Origin: Flagellimonas lutaonensis
Lineage (GTDB): Bacteria; Bacteroidota; Bacteroidia; Flavobacteriales; Flavobacteriaceae
NCBI RefSeq assembly: GCF_000963865.1
Contig: NZ_CP011071.1
Location: 1,244,501 to 1,308,500, forward strand
DNA: 64,000 nt
Direction: 5' to 3'
Made by a program: the position numbers and the translations under genes. The notes beneath the pieces were generated by a model that was not told where the DNA came from, made no database searches, and was given only the letters and a program-made list of their open reading frames with translations. Positions within the stretch are counted from its first letter, which is position 1, and each line of letters starts with the position of its first letter. Shown piece by piece: positions 52,128 to 58,667 of the stretch.

Positions 52128-52641
52128 GGGTGTGGACTTTTTAGATATTGTACTCGGTATCCTTTTGGCGTGGGGTCTCTACAAGGGGCTCAAAAACGGG
52201 CTGTTTGTTGAAATTGCCTCGCTCATAGCATTGATAGCCGGTATTTACGGTGCCATCCACTTTTCGTACAAAACTGCGGAGTATCTTTCGGATAACATGG
52301 ACTGGGACGAACGCTATATCAAGATTACCGCTTTTGTCATCACCTTTATCATAATTGTAGTGGTGGTACACCTGGCCGGAAAGTTTTTGACCAAGATTGC
52401 CGATTTCGCCATGTTGGGACTGTTGAACAAAATTGCCGGCGGTATTTTCGGAACCCTGAAAGTGGCCGTGATTTTAGGAGCCTTGCTCATCTTTTTTGAG
52501 AGGGCCACCGCATCGGTCAATCTTATCAATGAACCTACCAAACAAGAATCCGTGCTCTATGGCCCCATCAAGGATATAGGTGCCCTTGTTTTTAATATAG
52601 TGCTCAAAAAAGAAGGTGATGAAGAGCATGAAATAGAGTAA
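52114..52641 (+). CDS. CvpA-family membrane protein
   Basis: About 175 residues. Four helices are clear: FLDIVLGILLAWGLYKGL, LIALIAGIYGAIHF, ITAFVITFIIIVVVVHLAG and GIFGTLKVAVILGALLIFF, followed by a soluble acidic tail (KKEGDEEHEIE). CvpA (colicin V production) proteins affect cell division and cell-wall coordination. The start is uncertain: ATG at 52114 or GTG at 52132 (VDFLDIVLG), the latter favoured if the mRNA is leaderless. A longer frame that begins inside the divergent gene is rejected. Confidence 0.87.
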   Translation: MPYIWGVDFLDIVLGILLAWGLYKGLKNGLFVEIASLIALIAGIYGAIHFSYKTAEYLSDNMDWDERYIKITAFVITFIIIVVVVHLAGKFLTKIADFAMLGLLNKIAGGIFGTLKVAVILGALLIFFERATASVNLINEPTKQESVLYGPIKDIGALVFNIVLKKEGDEEHEIE

Positions 52642-52801
52642 ATGACCGATGCTTTGTGCATTTCTTCCGCAAAATGATACCGCTTGTCGAGAAAGGCGAC
52701 ACTCAAAAAACAAAAAACAGTACTTTACACTTCTGCGAAATTTCGCTTTGAAGAACCCCCGAACTCTTCTTTGAACTGCCTTTTATTTGTAGAAGTTGAA
52801 T

Positions 52802-53287
52802 ATGATGAAAAAGACGGCAGTTGTTGTTGGCAAAATCAGTGTCCTGTTAATTTTGTTCTTATCAGGTTGTGCCCCAGAGGAGGTAGATTCCATCGAAAAG
52901 GTCGAATCTATCAATGTTACCGAGTTGGAAACGCACCTAATGGCCTCTGTCAACGACCATCGCCAATCTATGGGCCTTGCCACATTACATTTTAGTTCGG
53001 TAGCCTACGCTGCAGCCAACGACCACAACGACTATATGATATCAAAGGGCGACCTCAGCCATGACAATTTTGATTTGCGCGCTTCAAGAATATATGCCGA
53101 AGCAGATGCCAAAGAGGTGGCCGAAAATGTGGGAAAAAATTTTAGAACGGCAGAAGAAGCACTGCAATGGTGGCTCAACAGCCCCAACCATAAATCTTCG
53201 CTCGAAGGTGACTTTACCCATACCGGCATCAGCGTAAAAAAAGATAGCGACAACAATCTTTATTACACCCAGATATTCTTTAAATAG
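52802..53287 (+). CDS. CAP-domain (SCP/PR-1) lipoprotein
   Basis: 161 residues from ATGATG at 52802. A lipobox LFLSGC gives attachment at about Cys22. The CAP core follows: ETHLMASVNDHRQSMGLATL, YAAANDHNDYMISKG, LSHDNFDLRASRI, VAENVGKNF, and WLNSPNHKSSLEGDFTHTGI, the CAP2-like signature with His. CAP proteins are secreted, sometimes lipid or sterol binding or proteolytic. It lies alone, with short flanks; the -33/-7 before it is not clear. Confidence 0.91.
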   Translation: MMKKTAVVVGKISVLLILFLSGCAPEEVDSIEKVESINVTELETHLMASVNDHRQSMGLATLHFSSVAYAAANDHNDYMISKGDLSHDNFDLRASRIYAEADAKEVAENVGKNFRTAEEALQWWLNSPNHKSSLEGDFTHTGISVKKDSDNNLYYTQIFFK

Positions 53288-53344
53288 GCCGAATGTTTAG
53301 GTAGGTTGAACCTTCTTTTTTACCTTTATGTAAAGTAATCGAAG

Positions 53345-53884
53345 ATGGCCATAGCTCCTCCTTTCAACTTGCATGAATGGATCGAAAACAACCGTGAAAC
53401 CCTTAAGCCCCCGGTAGGCAATCGCAATCTGTACAAAAATGCCGATGATTACATTGTAATGGTGGTCGCCGGGCCCAATGCCAGAAAAGATTACCACTAC
53501 AACGAGACCGAAGAGCTATTTTACCAGCTAGAGGGGCATATTGAAATACACATACAAGAAGACGGACAAAAAAAAACCATGAAATTGGGGCCGGGCGATA
53601 TGTACCTGCACCCTGCAAAGGTGCCCCACTCACCGGTTAGGCACGAAGGCTCTATCGGATTGGTTGTAGAACGAAAGCGGGCCGATATGCATGTAGACGA
53701 TGGCCTGTTATGGTTCTGCGATAACTGTAACCATAAACTGTACGAAGCCTATTTTACCCTCAACGACATCGAGAAGGATTTTTTGGCGCATTTCAAACAT
53801 TTTTATGGTTCAGAAGAACTGAGAACCTGTGGTAATTGTGGTACGGTAATGGAAGCCGACGAACGCTTTGTTGCCGAAGATTGA
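53345..53884 (+). CDS. nbaC: 3-hydroxyanthranilate 3,4-dioxygenase
   Basis: 179 residues. The cupin active site has the Fe-binding His in DYHYNETEELFYQLEG, with Glu from the same stretch and HSPVRHEGSIGLV for the third His. A C-terminal rubredoxin-type iron site has two CxxC pairs (CDNCNHKLY and CGNCGTVM), as in bacterial members. It opens the ring of 3-hydroxyanthranilate on the way to quinolinate or further degradation. First of three genes in one run with the DUF1304 and ALDH7 genes. Confidence 0.95.
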   Translation: MAIAPPFNLHEWIENNRETLKPPVGNRNLYKNADDYIVMVVAGPNARKDYHYNETEELFYQLEGHIEIHIQEDGQKKTMKLGPGDMYLHPAKVPHSPVRHEGSIGLVVERKRADMHVDDGLLWFCDNCNHKLYEAYFTLNDIEKDFLAHFKHFYGSEELRTCGNCGTVMEADERFVAED

Positions 53885-53888
53885 ATCT

Positions 53889-54452
53889 ATGCTGATCGTT
53901 GCCAAAATAATCGTTGCCTTTGTGGCCTTATTGCATCTCTACTTTTTATGGTTAGAAATGTTTGCATGGACGACAAAGGCGCGAAAGGTATTCAAGAAAT
54001 TTCCGCAAGACCTGTTCGAACCAACTAAAAACATGGCGGCCAACCAAGGTTTGTACAATGGGTTTTTGGCCGCCGGTCTTATTTGGTCGTTATTGATCGA
54101 AGACCCCAATTGGCAACGGAATGTGGCGCTCTTCTTTTTGGGGTGCGTAACAATTGCTGGAATCTATGGGGCCATCTCGGTATCTAAAAAGATCTTTACC
54201 GTACAGGCACTTCCGGCCCTATTGGGAATCTTACTGATCTTGGCCACATACTTTATAGAAGCATTGGGCATCAGCGTCATTCTTTGTAGCTTTGCTGCTC
54301 CATTTGTTATCAAAACAACAAAACATCTCAAAAAAGTTATAAATGTCAATCGTAGCAACAGATTTCGGAATAGAAAAAGCCCTACAACAATTAGGGGTGC
54401 AAGATATGAACCCCGGAACCTCAACAGGTTCGGAGAACTTTGGTTCAGGTGA
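53889..54452 (+). CDS. DUF1304 membrane protein with unusual C-terminal extension
   Basis: The first about 120 residues, MLIVAKIIVAFVALLHLYFL to PALLGILLILATYF, make a four-helix DUF1304 protein of normal length. The frame then runs on for about 65 residues that cross the promoter and start of the ALDH gene. This tail contains a further hydrophobic stretch (ALGISVILCSFAAPFVI) and then Arg/Asn-rich sequence, unlike any DUF1304 end. In the +1 frame a stop (TAG) occurs at 54256-54258. A frameshift or lost stop near there is likely. I keep the long frame but the annotated end is doubtful. Confidence 0.7.
   Translation: MLIVAKIIVAFVALLHLYFLWLEMFAWTTKARKVFKKFPQDLFEPTKNMAANQGLYNGFLAAGLIWSLLIEDPNWQRNVALFFLGCVTIAGIYGAISVSKKIFTVQALPALLGILLILATYFIEALGISVILCSFAAPFVIKTTKHLKKVINVNRSNRFRNRKSPTTIRGARYEPRNLNRFGELWFR
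54264..54294 (+). promoter_or_regulatory. Promoter of the ALDH7 gene
   Basis: TTG at 54264-54266, exactly 20 bases, then TAGCTTTG (54287-54294), a full consensus. It lies inside the 3' extension of the DUF1304 frame, 48 bases before the ALDH start. Confidence 0.55.
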
Positions 54453-55896
54453 ACCCATTGCCTCGTACTCACCGGTTGATGCCCAGCTTATCGGCAAAGT
54501 GACCTCGACCACTGAAGAAGAGTATGGAATGGTAATGGAATCAGCGACCAAGGCCTTTCGCCAATGGAGAATGGTCCCCGCCCCCCAGCGCGGTGAAATT
54601 GTACGGCAGTTTGGCAACAAATTGAGGGAACTTAAAGAGCCCCTTGGCAAGCTGGTTTCCTATGAAATGGGCAAATCATATCAAGAGGGTCTTGGCGAGG
54701 TACAAGAAATGATAGACATCTGTGACTTTGCCGTTGGGCTATCGCGTCAGTTGCATGGTCTTACCATGCACTCTGAAAGACCGGGCCACCGCATGTACGA
54801 ACAGTACCATCCACTTGGCGTGGTGGGCATTATCTCGGCCTTTAACTTTCCAGTGGCCGTTTGGGCCTGGAACACTGCCCTTGTATGGGTCTGTGGTGAT
54901 GTTTGTGTGTGGAAACCTTCAGAAAAAACCCCACTGTGCGGCGTTGCCTGTCAAAATATTATCGCTGAAGTGCTAAAAGAGAATAAGCTTCCTGAAGGTA
55001 TCTCTTGCCTTATAAATGGCGATTACAGAGTGGGTGAGATGATGACACACGACAAGCGCATTCCCTTGGTGTCTGCCACAGGATCTATCCGTATGGGTAA
55101 AATTGTCGCGCAGGCGGTTGCGGCACGATTGGGCAAATCATTGCTCGAATTGGGCGGAAACAACGCGATTATCGTCACGCCCGATGCCGATATCAAAATG
55201 ACCGTTATTGGAGCTGTTTTCGGTGCTGTCGGCACTGCCGGCCAGCGTTGCACCTCGACCAGACGTTTGATCATACACGAATCCATTTACGAGAAAGTAA
55301 AAAATGCCTTGGTCGATGCCTACCAGCAATTGCGTATCGGCAATCCACTCGATGAAAACAACCATGTAGGGCCTCTTATCGATACCGACGCGGTGAAGAT
55401 GTACGAAGCCGCTTTGGAAAAAGTGAAAAAAGAGGGTGGAAACATTGTTGTGGAAGGAGGCGTCTTGACCGGTGAAGGCTATGAAAGCGGGTGCTATGTA
55501 AAACCTGCCATTGCCGAGGCAGAGAATTCTTTTGAGATAGTTCAAGAAGAAACCTTTGCGCCCATTTTGTACCTTTTAAAATATTCAGGAAGCGTTGAAA
55601 ATGCCATTGAATTGCAGAACGGCGTGGTACAAGGGCTTTCATCGGCCATCATGACCAACAACCTACGGGAGGCCGAGAAGTTTTTGTCAGTCGCAGGAAG
55701 CGATTGCGGTATTGCCAATGTGAACATAGGCACCTCTGGTGCTGAGATCGGCGGGGCCTTTGGCGGTGAAAAAGAAACGGGTGGCGGCCGCGAGAGCGGA
55801 TCCGATGCATGGAAAATCTATATGCGCCGACAGACGAACACCATCAACTACACCACAGAACTACCATTGGCCCAAGGCATCAAATTTGATTTATAA
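54343..55896 (+). CDS. amaB: ALDH7-type alpha-aminoadipic semialdehyde dehydrogenase
   Basis: A 517-residue aldehyde dehydrogenase close to human antiquitin. Shared blocks: VSYEMGKSYQEGLGEVQEM, DICDFAVGLSRQLHG, GVVGIISAFNFPVAVWAWN, the active-site LLELGGNNAII and GTAGQRCTSTRRLIIHES (catalytic Cys), and SGAEIGGAFGGEKETGGGRE. It oxidises alpha-aminoadipate-6-semialdehyde (piperideine-6-carboxylate) to alpha-aminoadipate in lysine breakdown. Position after an aromatic-ring dioxygenase is suggestive of amino-acid catabolism generally. A strong 14-base stem follows its stop. Confidence 0.93.
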   Translation: MSIVATDFGIEKALQQLGVQDMNPGTSTGSENFGSGEPIASYSPVDAQLIGKVTSTTEEEYGMVMESATKAFRQWRMVPAPQRGEIVRQFGNKLRELKEPLGKLVSYEMGKSYQEGLGEVQEMIDICDFAVGLSRQLHGLTMHSERPGHRMYEQYHPLGVVGIISAFNFPVAVWAWNTALVWVCGDVCVWKPSEKTPLCGVACQNIIAEVLKENKLPEGISCLINGDYRVGEMMTHDKRIPLVSATGSIRMGKIVAQAVAARLGKSLLELGGNNAIIVTPDADIKMTVIGAVFGAVGTAGQRCTSTRRLIIHESIYEKVKNALVDAYQQLRIGNPLDENNHVGPLIDTDAVKMYEAALEKVKKEGGNIVVEGGVLTGEGYESGCYVKPAIAEAENSFEIVQEETFAPILYLLKYSGSVENAIELQNGVVQGLSSAIMTNNLREAEKFLSVAGSDCGIANVNIGTSGAEIGGAFGGEKETGGGRESGSDAWKIYMRRQTNTINYTTELPLAQGIKFDL

Positions 55897-55907
55897 AAAC
55901 ATAAAAG

Positions 55908-55973
55908 ACCCATGGTCGCTTAGCTCCTCCATCCCATGTTAAGCGAAACTGGCTCAAGCGACCATGGGTTTTC
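55908..55973 (+). terminator. Terminator of the ALDH7 gene
   Basis: ACCCATGGTCGCTT (55908-55921) pairs perfectly with AAGCGACCATGGGT (55956-55969), followed by TTTTC. The 34-base loop includes a second small pairing (AGC/GCT). It lies 11 bases after the stop. Confidence 0.75.
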
Positions 55974-56030
55974 TACAGCCAAATGGGCCCGACACTCCTT
56001 TGTTCCGGATGCAACAGAAGGTTCGGTTGG

Positions 56031-56165
56031 CTATTGGTCTTTGGCTTTTTTCTTTTGCACAGTAGCGGTATCGCCAACAGTCCAGCTGCCCCTCAATAGG
56101 TTCTGTGCCCCTAAAATGAGCAGCATACAGCCAAAGGTCAAAATAGTAAGCATCGTGGTCTTCAT
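56031..56165 (-). CDS. 44-residue membrane peptide
   Basis: The frame starts MKTTMLTILTFGCMLLILGA, a helix of about 18 hydrophobic residues, continues with QNLLRGSWTVGDTATVQ and ends in a KKK-rich tail. A one-pass membrane protein with an Arg/Lys-rich cytoplasmic end is the reading; it has no family I know. It starts at an ATG with no clear ribosome site. A longer in-frame extension upstream is not hydrophobic and is dropped. Confidence 0.5.
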   Translation of the reverse strand: MKTTMLTILTFGCMLLILGAQNLLRGSWTVGDTATVQKKKAKDQ

Positions 56166-56481
56166 GATAGTGTTTTTTACTGTTCTACGGTTCTGGCAAT
56201 CCAATCCGAAATAATCTATGGTCCGCATGGTAAAGCAATCCCCGTTCACCCTAAAGTCTTGGTGGGCCGATAACCCCATTTTTCAAAAAAGCTGTCATTG
56301 CTTTGATAAGCATGGAATTTAACGGGTCGTCTCTACTAAACTATGCCATAAAGAATTGTTTATAAGGAGTTTATCTGTGTGGGGAAGAAAAAACTGTGTG
56401 ATTGATACGTTTTTATGTGCAGTAAGTAAATCGTGCTGTTTCTAAAAAACAAATACTTGCTCTTTGAAAAGTTTATGCATA

Positions 56482-56598
56482 AAAACCACCTCTCCTTTTG
56501 AAGTTCAGGAGAGATGGTTTTTAAACCAACTTAACTAACTCAAACTTAATGATTGAAAACCCTATTTCAGTGCCGGAACTTTGTCGGGAGAAATAGGG
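56482..56598 (-). terminator. Double hairpin downstream of a lipoprotein-like frame
   Basis: Read on the minus strand, CCCTATTTC/GAAATAGGG (56560-56598) is followed by TTTTC, and then a 15-base stem (56482-56521, one mismatch) by TTTTTATG. Between them lies AAACCAACTTAACTAACTC, a degenerate copy of the ACCAACCA module. Elsewhere the 56166-56829 gap, apart from the frame at 56602-56784, is AT-rich and shows no gene. Confidence 0.55.
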
Positions 56599-56601
56599 TC
56601 C

Positions 56602-56784
56602 TTACCTAATCTTACTGTAAAGCTCGGTATCTTCAAGCAAAGAATTAAGCAGTTCGTTGTACTTGGGCGAAAAAAATGTATGGTTGGCATTTTTTGGTTG
56701 ATTGCCTGTTTTTTGACATGAAGAGAAAAGTGCCTCTAACTGTTTGAAAACTAAGATTAAATTGAAAAATTTTAACTTTTTTAT
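56602..56784 (-). pseudogene. Lipoprotein-like frame without a start codon
   Basis: Translated from an ATA at 56784, the frame reads IKKLKFFNLILVF, then KQLEALFSSCQKTGN, then a soluble part ending KYNELLNSLLEDTELYSKIR. It has the layout of a short Bacteroidota lipoprotein: KK, hydrophobic stretch, lipobox (FSSC). A stop codon lies upstream and there is no ATG/GTG/TTG before the hydrophobic stretch, so the start appears to have been lost or a rare codon used. Two minus-strand hairpins follow it. Confidence 0.35.
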
Positions 56785-56829
56785 AAGATTTTTAATATTT
56801 TGTATAGCTGAACACTAATTCTTTGACCC

Positions 56830-56955
56830 ATGGGCAAGCGTTTGGCCTACTTAATCGGCATGGTAATAGCCATTTTGGCAGGCATATATTTTTACACAAA
56901 CCATTGCAATTGTTGTGATGGCGGGGGCGTTGAAAACACAACCATCAACGAATAG
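56830..56955 (+). CDS. 41-residue membrane peptide with CNCC motif
   Basis: Starts MGKRLAYLIGMVIAILAGIY, one helix, then FYTNHCNCCDGGG and an acidic end. The clustered Cys could bind a metal or form disulfides just outside the membrane. Similar N-termini (K-AYLLGI-type helix with C-C) precede OmpA-family proteins in flavobacteria. Here it stands alone, 63 bases before the HhH-protein gene, and may be cotranscribed with it. Confidence 0.6.
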   Translation: MGKRLAYLIGMVIAILAGIYFYTNHCNCCDGGGVENTTINE

Positions 56956-57018
56956 TTTTCTAAAGCGTAAAACAGGGTTTTCACCGCCTAGTTTAATTTT
57001 TCACTTAAAGACTTGGAA

Positions 57019-57579
57019 ATGGATTTTGGGAACATAAACATCTGGTGTTGGTTGATTCCGCTTTTGGTAGGGGCTATCTGTGGAATACTTGGCTATCTCT
57101 TGGGAAAAGGCAGCGGTACCGCCATTGACCAATCAACTGAGCTCACCACCCTGCAGAAGAAAAATACCCAACTGCGCTCAGAGCTCGATGCCTGTAACGA
57201 AAAAGTGTCCAAGCAATATCAAAACGCCCAAAATACCCCAACTGAAGCATCTTCCATGGCTGCCGCACCAACTGCGCACACCTTTGATGCAGAAGCGGCA
57301 AAGGTGGCCTTTGGAAAGAAAGTCAAGCAAGATGACCTCAAGATTGTGGAAGGCATCGGCCCAAAAATCGAGCAGCTTTTCCATTCATTCGATATAAAAA
57401 CGTGGAAAGCACTCTCTGAAACCTCGGTGGCCAAATGTCAAGAGGTGCTTGATTCAGGAGGTGATCGCTATCGCATTCATGACCCCTCTTCATGGCCCAT
57501 GCAGGCAAAAATGGCCTACGAGGGCATGTGGAAAGAATTGGTCAAGTGGCAAGATGACCACAAAGCAGGCAAGTTTTAA
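57019..57579 (+). CDS. Membrane-anchored helix-hairpin-helix protein
   Basis: 186 residues from ATG at 57019. The N-terminus has one helix (IWCWLIPLLVGAICGILGYL), a Gly/Ser linker, a coiled coil (ELTTLQKKNTQLRSELDACN), a Pro/Ala/Thr-rich linker, and a C-terminal domain with DDLKIVEGIGPKIEQLF, the helix-hairpin-helix of predicted flap-endonuclease-like proteins (COG3743). No nuclease residues are evident, so DNA binding near the membrane is the safe inference. It is followed by a terminator at 57600-57624. An earlier TTG start is rejected. Confidence 0.82.
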   Translation: MDFGNINIWCWLIPLLVGAICGILGYLLGKGSGTAIDQSTELTTLQKKNTQLRSELDACNEKVSKQYQNAQNTPTEASSMAAAPTAHTFDAEAAKVAFGKKVKQDDLKIVEGIGPKIEQLFHSFDIKTWKALSETSVAKCQEVLDSGGDRYRIHDPSSWPMQAKMAYEGMWKELVKWQDDHKAGKF

Positions 57580-57599
57580 CTAAAACCAACCCAAGGAAG

Positions 57600-57624
57600 A
57601 GCCGGCCAATAGGTCGGCTTTTTT
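57600..57624 (+). terminator. Terminator of the HhH-protein gene
   Basis: AGCCGGCC (57600-57607) pairs with GGTCGGCT (57612-57619), with one G-T pair, around AATA and is followed by TTTTTT. It lies 20 bases after the stop. Confidence 0.85.
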
Positions 57625-58348
57625 AGTTTCTGCCATTTTCGTTGGTGTAAAGGGTATGAACGGGGTCGCTTTGCCAAAATTGCTTCGTTTCAACATCCAT
57701 AATGGTCAGTGGGCCTTTGAACGCCGCCCCTGTGTCTACGTTCCAGACATTGGCCGCGTTTTTGGGTACGGCTGGTCCAGTCTTGGAAATAGGCGTATGC
57801 CCAATAAAAATTTCATGGTAATTCTTCAGCCGCTGTGGAAAATTCTTATTGTCCCTTTTAAGGTGCGGACCAACTGCCTGCGCCAATTCCCAAAGGGTTC
57901 TGTCCCAATAGAACATCTTCTCAAAATATTCATGTTCTATGCCCTTTAGATTGGTAAAACCGGCGTGCAGATAAAGTCTATTTTCGCCGTCTAGATAGGT
58001 GTTTTCCAAATCGTCGTAAAACCGTAAATGCCGCTCTAGTCTCTCACGGTCAATGCCGGAATAAGAATCTTTGGTCGCTTGCCCCCCGTGCATCAGCCAT
58101 GTAGGGTTTTCTTCTCTTGTCAAAAGCCACTCTCGGCACAGATCATCATGGTTTCCCCTAATAAAGATGCAGTTGTGCGTCTTTTTTAGTCCAATCAAAA
58201 AATCAACGGTTTCGACCGCCTCGCTCCACCCGTCCACATAATCCCCTAGAAAGATGATCTTGTCACCGGTACTGACCGCTGCCCGATCAAGTACTTGACG
58301 CAGGGCCCTATTTGCCGAGTGTATATCACCTACCACCAAAGTCCTCAT
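57623..58348 (-). CDS. Metallophosphoesterase (PPP-type)
   Basis: A 241-residue enzyme of the serine/threonine phosphatase / bis(5'-nucleosyl)-tetraphosphatase-like group. Metal motifs: GDIHSANRAL, GDYVDGWSEAVE, RGNHDDL, LHAGF, and IGHTPISK near the C-terminus. The two-metal site hydrolyses phosphoesters or dinucleoside polyphosphates; the substrate is not clear. Single gene, convergent with the HhH-protein gene, whose terminator ends next to its stop. Confidence 0.93.
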   Translation of the reverse strand: MRTLVVGDIHSANRALRQVLDRAAVSTGDKIIFLGDYVDGWSEAVETVDFLIGLKKTHNCIFIRGNHDDLCREWLLTREENPTWLMHGGQATKDSYSGIDRERLERHLRFYDDLENTYLDGENRLYLHAGFTNLKGIEHEYFEKMFYWDRTLWELAQAVGPHLKRDNKNFPQRLKNYHEIFIGHTPISKTGPAVPKNAANVWNVDTGAAFKGPLTIMDVETKQFWQSDPVHTLYTNENGRN

Positions 58349-58667
58349 ATTGCAAAAATCATAAATAGCGGGTTCATGTCAAACAGGTTGCCCCATTAGA
58401 TTTCAACAAAATACAATACCGTTTACAACCATTTTCCCTTGTCTTGCACAACCATTCGGGTTTTTACTCAATTTCGTTTTACATCCTATTGAACATTTTC
58501 ATTTTTTGTTAACTTTTTATTGTTGATATTTTTTTAATATTCTGTTTTTCAGTTATTTAATATGCTTTTCCTGTACACTTTATGATTGTTGTCATGTTCG
58601 AGGTTGCCATCATTTTCATACTTTTATCACACTTTTCCTCTTTTTCTTTTGAACAAAATTTTAGTAC
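58349..58667. other. AT-rich gap upstream of nrdJ, no gene
   Basis: About 320 bases of T-rich DNA. I looked for a cobalamin riboswitch, since the next gene is B12-dependent, and saw no B12-box-like conserved stretch and no clear stem-loop series. A 65-residue frame at 58582-58779 runs into the nrdJ gene in another frame and is not credible. The sequence probably holds the nrdJ promoter. Confidence 0.5.

Noticed and set aside
55936-56214. A 92-residue plus-strand frame after the ALDH7 gene
   Set aside because: It is built over the terminator hairpin and antisense to the 44-residue membrane peptide.
58349-58667. Cobalamin riboswitch or replication origin in the T-rich gap
   Set aside because: No B12-box-like conserved stretch; only one weak DnaA-box-like TTATCACAC and no iteron array.
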